Below, in pieces: positions 23,101 through 35,100 of a stretch of DNA of 64,000 nucleotides. This DNA comes from Mimachlamys varia. Taxonomy: Eukaryota; Mollusca; Bivalvia; Pectinida; Pectinidae. Positions within the stretch are counted from its first letter, which is position 1. Every line of letters starts with the position of its first letter. The position numbers were made by a program, and so were the translations under genes. The notes beneath the pieces were generated by a model. The model did no database searches. It saw nothing but the letters and a program-made list of their open reading frames with translations, and was not told where the DNA came from. The DNA lies in assembly GCA_947623455.1 (NCBI GenBank), contig OX392541.1, positions 4,540,701 to 4,604,700 on the forward strand, given 5' to 3'.

Positions 23101-26100
23101 CCCTTTTTGTGCCAAAAATTAAACAATATATCGTCTGAAGTCGGGAGAAAATCCTACATATCGTTTCCTCATTTTATGTGTCACCTGCAAAAAGCAGGCT
23201 ACATATAGGTACAGTTGTGGTAACGCATAATGCACCAAAATGGCATGTACACATCGTGCACACATTAATTTTTACACATTGTCACACATAGGTGGTGCAC
23301 ACAACTGGGTGATCGGAAGATTGTTCTTACATCTGTTCAGTTCTCCCCGCACACATGCAGAATTTGGTATAATTGGTCAATATATATTACAGAATGAAAA
23401 AAAATTACGGGAACCCTCTTGTCAAAACACGATATTTTGCATCATATTACCAAGGTAGTTGAGATTATGTAATTATCTCCCGCCCAATGAAGTTGGCGGG
23501 GATCAACTTATACAAATGGGTTCCATCCGTCCGTCCGTTTGGATTCGCTCTCCACACGATATCTTATGAATGAATGATCAGATTTTGATGAAACTTGCTT
23601 GGTAGACTTATTATCTAAACCCTTCGCTCAAGTTCGATTATCAGCATATTCTGTGCATATTAAATGAGATTACTATGTCAAACTGATTGACTGATTGCTT
23701 TCTACAGGAATGATTGAATTATGAGACTTGCTTGGTAGACTTATAACCTGAGCCCCTTGCTTGAGTTTATCAAGTCACATTTTGATGAGACTTGCACAGG
23801 GAACTTATGAACCCTTCCCCAAAATAATTAAATAGATTTTATCTGAATATAGTCAATTGAACAGTCATAGTCTTTGCTTTACTGATCATCAGTTTCTTTC
23901 TATTTTACTGACCTGATTCATATAATAAATTGCTTAAAAACAAAAGGGCTTAAGGTCATTGTTGAAAAGAACAAGAATATACATGTATATATAATTAATT
24001 GTTATTCATTGTGTTGGTTACTTTCACTGGAACTTGCTGGAACATAAACAAATAATTGTTCTAAAGAATATGTCATGTGTCTTTACATTATAAGCTCACC
24101 TGGCCCGAAGGGCCAGTGAGCTTATGCCTTGGTGCGGCATGCGTCAACCTTTTCCTTTAAATTCCTACTTGTCATAAAGTACTGCATTGATTTTAACTAA
24201 AATTGGCCAGAAACATCCTAGGGGAAGGGGAACAGATTTTGCATAAATGGTGACTCTGACCCCTTTTAAATCACAACTTGTTTAACTTGGATTTGGTTGT
24301 GATCCCTGCTCTATTACGATATAAACAATGAGCCCTGCCCTTGCAAAATCAACTTCTGTGTCATAACTTTTATAAGGTTGAGATCCCCACCCCAAAACCA
24401 TATATACAATTGCTGGGCATTATGAGACAATCACCAAAATGATTTAAGATTTGATCCCAGGGTCTGCCACACCCTTGAAGACTTACTTTCTGAGTTATAA
24501 CTTTCAAACTCTTGTGATTCCCACCCCAAAACTATATCATTGCTGGCTATAAAGAGACGATCACAATCAAGATTTTAGTTTTTACCCCAGGGTCCACCAC
24601 ACCTTGCAGAGTTAACTCCTGAGTAATCACCTTTATACTGTTGAGATCTTAACCCAAAACTTATATGATACAGTTGCTGGGCATAAAGATACAGACACAT
24701 TCATGATATTAGTATTGATGTCAGGGTCTGACCACAGTTCTAGGGATCTAGTTTCTCAGAACTTGAAAACAGTTGAGATACTCGACCAACACCCAAACTT
24801 TAATTTATACAGATATGCTTTAAAGAATATGGTCTTTGGGTCGGTCTCTGTCCATGGGATATTTTTGGAAAATATTTTACCATGATTACCGAGATACCAA
24901 TGTATCTAGGTGGGCAATACATGCCTTCTGGGCCTCTTGTATATATATATATACTGAAACGAAAAAGAAACGCAACTTCAAATTGTAGGTTTAATAAAAT
25001 AATAATTGTGAGCATTATGTTTAAATTTCATATGTAATAGTTAATATTGAATATTGATGTAACATCCTTATTCAATATTTAGAGATTTTTAAGAACAGGT
25101 CACTTTGCTAGAAGGTCATGATTGGTAGTACCCTACGTGAATCCAAGTTGAAATGGCAGCAGTTTTGAAACCGTGCCCTAATATCGTGTGTGTCCTCCTC
25201 GAACAGTTATCACATCTCTAATTCTTTGTTGCATTGAGTTCATCAGGGCATTGACTTTCCGTATTGGAATGTTATTCCATTCTTGGACGAGTGCATTTGC
25301 TAACTGAGGGAGGGTATTTGGGGGGTTACGGCGATTTCGAATTCTTCTGTCTAATTCATCCCACAAATGCTCGATTGGGGACAGGTCGGGGCTATATGGA
25401 GGCCAATCTATAGGAGCAATGTTCTGTGTCGCAAGAAAGTCTCTACAGACTCTTGCAACGTGTGGCCTCGCGTTATCTTGCTGAAAGGTTAGATGATGCT
25501 GCCTAACAAACGGCACAACATGGGGCCTAAGGATCTCATCCCGATAGCGTACGGCCGTTAAATTCCCATTGACTATCACCAAAGGCGTCTTCAAACCATG
25601 GGAGATTCCCGCCCAAACCATAACTGATCCACCCCCAAATCGGTCGTGTTCCAAAACACAGGCGTCAGCAAAACGTTCGCCTCGACGCCGGTACACATGT
25701 TGACGGCCATCTGCTCGAAATAACGTGAATCGAGATTCATCGGTGAAGAGCATAGACCTCCAACGTCTCATAGGAAAACGTCTGGGCATATGTGCCGTTG
25801 CCCATTGCATACGACGTGCTCGACGTTGCGGTGTTAGTGGTAAACCAACGTACTGTCGCCTTGCACGCAAATTAGCCTCACGCAGTCTGTTGATCACTGT
25901 TTGGGGATGAATTCGACGGTTATGATTACCAATCGTATTCCTTGCCGTTTCAGCGGCCGTTCATCTCCTGTTACGCAGGTGTGCCAACCTAAGAACCCGG
26001 TCTTGACGTCGCGACGTTACGCGTGGACGTCCTGATCTCGGCTGGTCATCGACTCTTCCTGTTGCGTTAAGACGTGAAACTAATCGACTAAAAGTCGATT

Positions 26101-29100
26101 TGTGAACTCTGAATTGTCGAGCGACGTGAAGTTGCGTGTTCCCTGCCAGAAGCATCGCTATAGCACGTCCTCTATCAACCTTTGATAACCGTGGCATAAT
26201 TGTAAAAGGAATTATTGTTTGCAAAAGTATTGGCGATGATGTGGCTCAATGTTAGTGATGAATTGATACTGGTTTGAATGAAAAAAGAACGCATATGTTT
26301 GTACAGGCACGGTTTTTGATGTTTTTACCGCGCCGGAAGTGCATAGGTCTCTAGTCACACTTGGGTGATTTTGAAGATTGGTATGGGTGTTAGGCAGGTT
26401 GCATGTTTATATCGGCGATTTTTATACAGATATGTATATTTAATACAAAATTAATCACAATTTTCCATGTTGCGTTTCTTTTTCGTTTCAGTATATATAT
26501 AATATACAGTAAACTGTGTTACAGTGATCATGAGACAGTTAAGAACGGGGCCCGTATTTATGAAACCGTTCTCATACTCAAGCATGGATTTTGTGAACAA
26601 GTCAGCCTACTTGCAATTCTGTTATATCATGTACATGTCAAACGCTCAAAATGTAAATTGTAAACATTGAAAATAGTATTTGGCTCTAATTATCTTCAAA
26701 TGATTTCCAAATCTTTGGAGATATATCATTTCATTATTAATTTATATCCCGAACAAGAAATTGGGCTTGAGCACAGAATTCCTGATGAGCATGAGAACAG
26801 CTTCATGAATATGGGCCGGGTTTATCTCCCAGGTAACAGAACAGTTAAATAGCATGCCAAAGTTTTATCTGCCCTTTGTCTGGCATATTTTTACCTCCTC
26901 CATTCACCTTTGTTTTCATCCCTTTGTGAGTGATGTAAGTGCCCCCGACCAGAGATGTATAAACATATGGTCTATGTACAGGTATAACCTGATAAAAACT
27001 CACAATGTGTTGAAGTTTACATCTGCCTATTTTGTTTGTTTTCAAAAAAGTACATTAAGAGACCATTTCTGATTATAAGAAAAATACAGATAGAAAGATA
27101 AGCTTTTATATATGGATAAACTATACTATATATTGTTAAGCTGTATCTACATATATAATTAACCACTATCTACATTACAGGTGTACATATGTTGACCACT
27201 ACTTTCTACATTACATGTGTTGACCACTACTTTCTACATTACAGGTGTTGACCACTACTTTCTACATTACAGGTGTTGACCACTACTTTCTACATTACAG
27301 GTGTTGACCGCTACTTTCTATATTACAGGTGTACATATGTTGACCACTGGCTTGATTCCATTGCTATCTAAACATGAGAATCCCAGGGTGGTAAGTAATG
27401 AATGACATACACACAAAATTAAAGTTACCTGTGTTTGTTACAAATGAAATATAATTTCAGTTGTCATTGTGAAAATAAACATATATCATCCAAAATGTTT
27501 ACTGTATAATTCAAGTATCGCCTGACCTTTCAATGAGCTGGTTTAGCTTGTATCACAGTTTTACTTTTTATACCCCTGCAACAAAGTAAGGGGGGTATAC
27601 TGGAATCAGGTTGTCCGTCCGTCCGTCTGTAGACACAATTTTGTCAGGCTATGCATTTGCTCAGTTTTCAACGAATCTTTTTGAAATTTTGTGGGAATAG
27701 ACAGTACAGTATGAAGATGTGCCCCCTGAAGTTACTTTGATTTTCAACCCTTTTTCAGAAAGTAATTTCCCTTTTTATCTAAAAATGACCACAATTTTGT
27801 CCGGCTATGCATTCGCTCAGTTTTCAACAGATCTTATTAAAATTTTGTGGGAATAGACAGTACAATATGTAAATGTTACCCCTGAAGTAAATTTGCATTT
27901 TCGACCCTTTGCACCCGAAGGGTCAGGATGACCTATAGTCATCATGCTTCGCCCGTCGTCGTGCGCCGTGCGTCGTGCGCCGTGCGCCGTGCGCCGTCCG
28001 TAAACTTTTCCATTTAAACATCTTCTTCTCATAAACCAAAAGGCCCATAGACCCAATATTGGGCTTGTGCCATGCTGGGATGAAGGGGTACCAAGTTTGT
28101 TCAAACAAATGACCTTGACCTTCATTCAAGGTCACAGGGGCCAAAAAGGTCAAAATCTTTGAACGACTTCTTCTGAATAACCAAAAGGCCCAGAGACCTG
28201 ATATTGGGCCTGTGTTATGCTGGGATAAAGGGGTACCAAGTTTGTTCAAACAAATGACCTTGACCTTCATTCAAGGTCACAGGGGCCGAAAAGGTCAAAA
28301 TCTTTTTAAACAACTTCTTCTGAATAACCAAAAGGCCCAGAGACCTGATATTGGTCCTGTGTTATGCTAAGATAAAGGGCTACCAAGTTTGTTCAAAGAA
28401 ATGACCTTGACCTTCATTCAAGGTCACAGGGCACAAAACGGTCATAATTTTTAAACGACTTCTTCTGAATAACCAAAAGGCCCAGAGACCTAATATTGGG
28501 CCTGTGGCATGCTGGGATAAAGGGCTACCAAGTTTGTTCAAACAAATGACCTTGACCTTCATTCAAGGTCACAGGGGCCAAAAAGGTCAAAATCTTTGAA
28601 CGACTTCTTCTGAATAACCAAAAGGCCCAGAGACCTGATATTGGGCCTGTGTTATGCTGGGATAAAGGGGTACCAAGTTTGTTCAAACAAATGACCTTGA
28701 CCTTCATTCAAGGTCACAGGGGCCAAAAAGGTCAAAATCTTTTTAAACAACTTCTTCTGAATAACCAAAAGGCCCAGAGACCTGACATTGGTCCTGTGTT
28801 ATGCTGAGATAAAGGGCTACCAAGTTTGTTCAAAGAAATGACCTTGACCTTCATTCAAGGTCACAGGGGACAAAACGGTCATAATTTTTAAACGACTTCT
28901 TCTGAATAACCAAAAGGCACAGAGACCTAATATTGGGCCTGTGGCATGCTGGGATAAAGGGCTACCAAGTTTGTTCAAGGAAATTACCTTGACTTTCATT
29001 CAAGGTCACAGGGGCCAAAACGGTCATAATCTTTAAACAACTTCTTCTGAATAACCAAAAGGCCCAGAGACCTGATATTGGGCCTGTGGCATGCTGGGAT

Positions 29101-32100
29101 AAAGGGCTACCAAGTTTGTTCAAAGAAATGACCTTGACTTTCATTCAAGGTCACTGGGGCCAAAACGGTCATAATCTTTAAACATTTTCTTCTGAATAAC
29201 CAAAAGGCCCAGAGATCTAATATTGGGCCTGTGGCATGCTGGGATAAAGGGCTACCAAGTTTGTTCAAAGAAATGACCTTGACTTTCATTCAAGGTCACT
29301 GGGGCCAAAACGGTCATAATCTTTAAACATTTTCTTCTGAATAACCAAAAGGCCCAGATACCTAATATTTGGCCTGTGGCATGCTGGGATAAATGGCTAC
29401 CAAGTTTGTTCAAAGAAATGACCTTGACTTTCATTCAAGGTCACAGGGGCCAAAACGGTCATGATCTTTAAACGACTTCTTCTGAATAACCAAAAGGCCC
29501 AGAGACCTGATATTGGGCCTGTGGCATGCTGGGATAAAGGGCTACCAAGTTTGTTCAAAGAAATGACCTTGACTTTCATTCAAGGTCACAGGGACCAAAA
29601 CGGTCATAATCTTTAAACAACTTCTTCTGAATAACCAAAAGGCACAGAGACCTGATATTGGGCCTGTGGCATGCTGGGATAAAGGGCTACCAAGTTTGTT
29701 CAAAGAAATGACCTTGACTTTCATTCAAGGTCACAGGGACCAAAACGGTCATAATCTTTAAACAACTTCTTCTGAATAACCAAAAGGCCCAGAGACCTGA
29801 TAGTGGGCCTGTGGCATGCTGGGATAAAGGGCTACCAAGTTTGTTCAAGAAATGACCTTGACCTTCATTCAAGGTCACAGAGGCCAAAACGGTCATAATC
29901 TTTAAACAACTTCTTCTGAATAACTAAAAGGCTCAGAGACCTGATATTAGGCCTGTGGCATGCTGGGATAAAGGTCTACCAAGTTTGTTCAAATAAATGA
30001 CCTTGAACTTCATTCAAGGTCACAGGGGCCAAAAGGGTCAAAATCTTTAAAACAACTTTTTCTGAATAACCAAAAGGCACAGAGATGTGATATTGGGCTT
30101 GTCCATAAACTTTCAACATTTTCAACTTCTCAACTTCCAAAATGAGCTAGAAATGATCCTGACATAATGATTATGATAATCCCGACAAAGTGTTGTCATT
30201 TTTCAAGTCCGTCAGAAATCCAAGATGGCCAACATTTTGAACACACATCTTAAACTTCGCCAGTTCCACCAGTGAGAATGAGCTGAAACTTGCCAGAAAT
30301 TCTCCTGAGATGGTCCTGACAAAACTGTTGTTATTTTTGGTGTAGTCAAAAATCCAAGATGGCCTCCACAGCGGCCATTTTGAAAACACATTCTAAACTT
30401 CTCAAGTTCTACCAGTGGAATTGAGCTGAAACTTGCCAGAAATGATATCCTGAGATGGTCCCAACAAAGTGTTGTTATTTTTCAAGCCCATCAGAAATCC
30501 AAGAAGGCCACTATCTTGAACTTGGCAATCTATACAGGCATATTATAACTTGATTTAATGACTACACATATTTTCATAGTGATTTTACAATTGGTAGTCA
30601 GATGACCGTTAAGGCCCATTGGGCCTCTTGTTTACCCTTTTCAGAGAGTTTTTCCCCTTTTATGTAAATGAACACAATTTTGTCCGGCTTTGCATTTGCT
30701 CAGTTTTCAACGGATCTTTTTAAAAAACTTTGGGAATAGACAGTACAGTATGAAGATGTGCCCCTCATTTGTTTTACAATTAACTTTAAGGGGCAGGGGG
30801 TATGAGTTGGCCCCCAGACGACAGTTCTAGTTGTTTTTATACACCTATCTAATGACAGGACACATCATGGTATCTTTGCCAGTATGTCCATTGTAAACTT
30901 TCATTTGTCCAAATATCTCCTCCCAGAGCACTCCTTCAAACTTTACATATTTCACAATATAAATTTTGTCGAGAAGTCTTCAACTGATCTCTTTCAAACT
31001 TTGTATATTTATTCACCATGACATGAAAGTGATGTTTTATTGAACATCAGTTGGATTTGACTAGATTTTGAAAATTCACTGCCCCTTACATATTTTTTAA
31101 TCTAAATCTTGTCAGAAGATCTCAAGTTTTCAACTGACCCCACTTCAAATTAATTTTGTACATTTATTCACCATTACAGGAAATTGTGTTTTCCTTAACG
31201 TTGGTTTGATTCGGCTGTGTTTGGGAGAGTTATTGCTCTTTACACATTTCACATTCTAAATCTTGTCCATAGATCTCTTCCCACAGTTAAGGTTTTATTA
31301 GGTCATCTGACCTGAAGGGTTAGGATGACTTGTAGCCATTTTACACCGTTTTTTTCCTCATGCGATGTCGGCCGTGTGTAAACTTTCCCTTTAAACAGCT
31401 CCGTCTCAATAACTAAGAGGCCCAAGGTGCTGATATTATCCATGCATCATGCTGGGATGAAGGGCTACCAAGTTTGTTCAAATGAATAACCTTGACCCAT
31501 TTCAAGGTCACATGTGGTCACATGTCTTAAAATCTTCAAGAAACTAATCTCTGTAACTAAACGGCCAAGGGAACTGATATTTGGCCTGTAGCATGCGGGG
31601 ATGAAGGGCTACCACATTTGTTTGAATGAATGACCTTGACTATTTGGCCCGACTATCTGATAGGATGGAATACAGTAACGTTATGTCACCATTCCGATTC
31701 TGATTCCGGAACACCATTTCGGGAACAGAATATACTGTTCATGGGTGATTCATTTGAACAAGGTTGACAGCACTTCATCCAAGCAAATAACAGGAATTCT
31801 ACTCCTTTCGGTAGGGATCAGATGTTAAAAATCTTCCAGAAACTTCTTTGTAATTAAACGGCCCAGGGTACTATTATTTGACATGTAGCATCCTGGGATG
31901 AAGGGCTACCAGGCTTGTTAAAATGAATGACCTTGACATACTTTCAAGGTCACAGGGGTCAAGTATGTTTAAATCTTCAAGCAGCTTCTTCTCAGTAACT
32001 GAAAGGCCCAGGGAACTGATATTTAGCCTGTAGATTGATTGGATAAAGGGGGATTGAGTTTGCTAAAATTAATTACCTTGACTAAGTTTCAAGGTCACAG

Positions 32101-35100
32101 TGGTCGAATGTCTGAAAATCTTCAAGAAACTTTTTCTCAATATCCAAAAGTCTTAGGGTACTGATATTCGGTCTACCATGCTGGGATGAAGGGCTGCCAC
32201 TTTTTCAAATAAATGACCTTGACCTACTTTTAAATTTTCGAAACAGTTTTTGAACAGATTCGAAAAACATTATGGCGACAGGCTGCATTATAGGATTTGT
32301 GAGTAATAGTTTGTGTTCGCTATTTCTTGAGAAGTACTGGATGGATCCTTCTCAAATTTCGTAAGCAGGTTCCCCTTGTTACTTTTTTGTTCCCTTTTGA
32401 TTTTGGGATTGATCAGGAAAACAAAATAGCTGACAGAAATCCATCTTTGATTTTGACAATGAAAGTTTCTTTTGTTTCACATGAATGTTCCTCTTGGTCA
32501 ATATATTTGGGCTATTTGTTTTTGGGACTGATCAGAAAAAAAAATCATATAACTGATTTTAAATACTGGGAAGGGAAAAGATCCAACTTTTCATGAACAA
32601 ATGAAGATAGTCTATGGTGGGTACAAAGATCCCCATGGGATCTCTTAATTGTTGTCGAAACAACTCCTCATAAACCTGTGAACTGATTCAAGTGAAACTA
32701 CACATGAATGATAGGGACCATGTGTAAATGTGAATGCAGGGTATTTTTCTGCAGAAATGTTGGTTGCCATGGCGACCAGGTCGTATAAACAGGTTTTTGT
32801 TGGAAAATTTTGACCAGACAACTTCTCCTTACCATTAAACCAATTTCAGTGTAGCTTCACATGAATGTTATGGAAATGGACCATGTGTAGATATGCATGC
32901 AGATTAGTTTATGCAGAAAATGTTGTCTGGAAAACAACATCTAAACCTGTGAACCGATTTTAATGCTTTTTCAAATACAAAAAAATGTAGTTTAACTCTG
33001 TTTTTTTAGATAACTGTCACATCGGGTGGTATGCTAGTACAGAAACTCAATGGTACAGATCTACAGTTTGAAAAGATGAATCCGTTTGATGGAACTATGG
33101 CCTACGCCCAGAACAAACGCCAGCAGGTTGTCATGACAGAACAATATGCTAAAAAATACCCAAATATCCATTTCTCCTGCATGCACCCGGGCTGGGCAGA
33201 TACTCCAGGTAAAATGTGTTTTATTATTATTCTAAGTACAGTATGATTTAATGTGTACATTTTTTTTTTAAGGCAAATTGAAAAATTAGTTAAAAAAAAC
33301 TTTTTCTGTGTGGAATATTCTAATCTTTAATATTGAGTAAATTAACCAATAGCAGGGAAATAATTATTTACAATTGAAAATTTCCAATGTGCAGTTTCAA
33401 AAATTGTTACCTTTACTCTAATATTCAAGAAAGTGAGAAGTTATTTCCTGTGTAGGAGTAAATACTCTTAATTCTCAACAATCTGATTAAAATACAGATC
33501 CTCACTATCGTGTGTAGGATCTGACAACGATCAGTAGAAGGTCATGTGCAGATGACCTTTTTATTCACCAATCAAATCGCTGCTTACCAGATTCTGTAAG
33601 TGAAAAGCTAATTTCGATTTGTTTCTACACTTGTTGTTAAACCAGAGTAAAGTAGCGAGAAACCTGAACGAACATGGCGGCGCCCAGTTCAGCGGTCACT
33701 ACACAAAGGCGTGTGTCCTTTTTAGACATTATCTGTGTGATTTGTATTTTTTCGTTTGTCCGAAAAGAAAAACAATTGAAGGTAAAAAATTGTCACAAAA
33801 TATACTAATCAAATTGTTATATATCACCCTGAATGATTTTCTCTTCTTCGCTTCAATCCGCCCCCGTTTTTGTTCGTCTACCAAACACCGTTTACAACAT
33901 TTTGATTGGCTGTTCATTTCCAAGATATGGAAATAGTAAAGGTCATCTGCACATGACCTTCTACTGGTTGCTGTCAGATCCTACACAAGATAGTAATAGT
34001 GATGATCTGTATTTTAATCAGATTGCAAAAAACGATAGCAATGAATTATTATGCCTTGTCCATCTACAACAGTGAGAAACTCCAAATATATTTACATGCT
34101 TTAAGGTCATCTGACCTAAAGGGTCAGGATGACCTGTAGCATGTAGCCATCCTCTGTCACCATCCGTCGTGCGTAATATTTCTCTGTAAGCAACTTCTTC
34201 AGGGAACTGATATTTGGCCTGTAGCATGCTTGGATGAAGGGCTACCACATTTGTTCGAACGAATGACCTTGACTATTTGGCCTGACTATCTGATGGGATG
34301 GATTTCCGTAACATTATTTGTACTCACCAGTCCAGAATTTCTAATTCTGATTCCGGAACACCATTTTGGGAACAGAACATACTTTTCATGGGTGATTCAT
34401 TTGAACAAGGTTGACAGCACTTCATCCAAGCATTGCTACCAGCCAAATAACAAGAATTCTAGTCCTTTCGGTACTTTATATGTTAGTCATTTTAGAACTT
34501 TAAAACTTCCAAAAAAGCTCTTTTTAGGAGTTAGTTCTAAAGTCTGCGTCACCATATTTTGTGTAGTGCACATGCATGCGTTATATCTATTCAAGGGAAG
34601 TAACTCAAGGTGTCGAGTCAATATGTGCGCTTTAAAAGAATTTGGTCATTCTAATTAATCATTTTTTTTGCTGCAGAATGAGTTTTACTGTAAAATCTTT
34701 ATTTTTGTTGCCTATTTCAACATGAAATTTTTTCGTACACTTATGTCATGTTTCCTCTACTCAAATCCTTTTGTTCGGCTGATTGATATGTTGTGTTTCA
34801 ACCATGTACCATCAACTAAAACATGATTAATATTATGACATTAATACATTTCATTTTCATAGCATATACATGTATTCATATCAAAGCAATTTAACAAGAT
34901 CTGCTCTGCTAAGAAAACAACCGTCACTTGGCGGGATCGCGTGTGAAGCCATCAAAGGTTAACATTAAACAAACAATCAACAACCAGTAAATATGTTTTA
35001 ATTAAATTAATTAACATAAAAGTCCAATGAAGGGCTAGTCAGTTTGTTCAAATGTAAGGGACAAAAGTCAGGACATGAAACGACTTCTCCTGAATAAACA

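Noticed and set aside
25725..25910. 61-residue plus-strand frame
   Set aside because: It is the antisense shadow of the Tc1 transposase.
27817..29896. Eleven 60-115 residue minus-strand frames starting MKVKVI
   Set aside because: Each is one 145-bp repeat unit read once; neighbours overlap out of frame. They are repeat by-products.
34230..34658. 142-residue plus-strand frame in DHRS12 intron 7
   Set aside because: It starts in a dispersed repeat and shows no motif; the matching repeat at 31640-31830 does not keep the frame.
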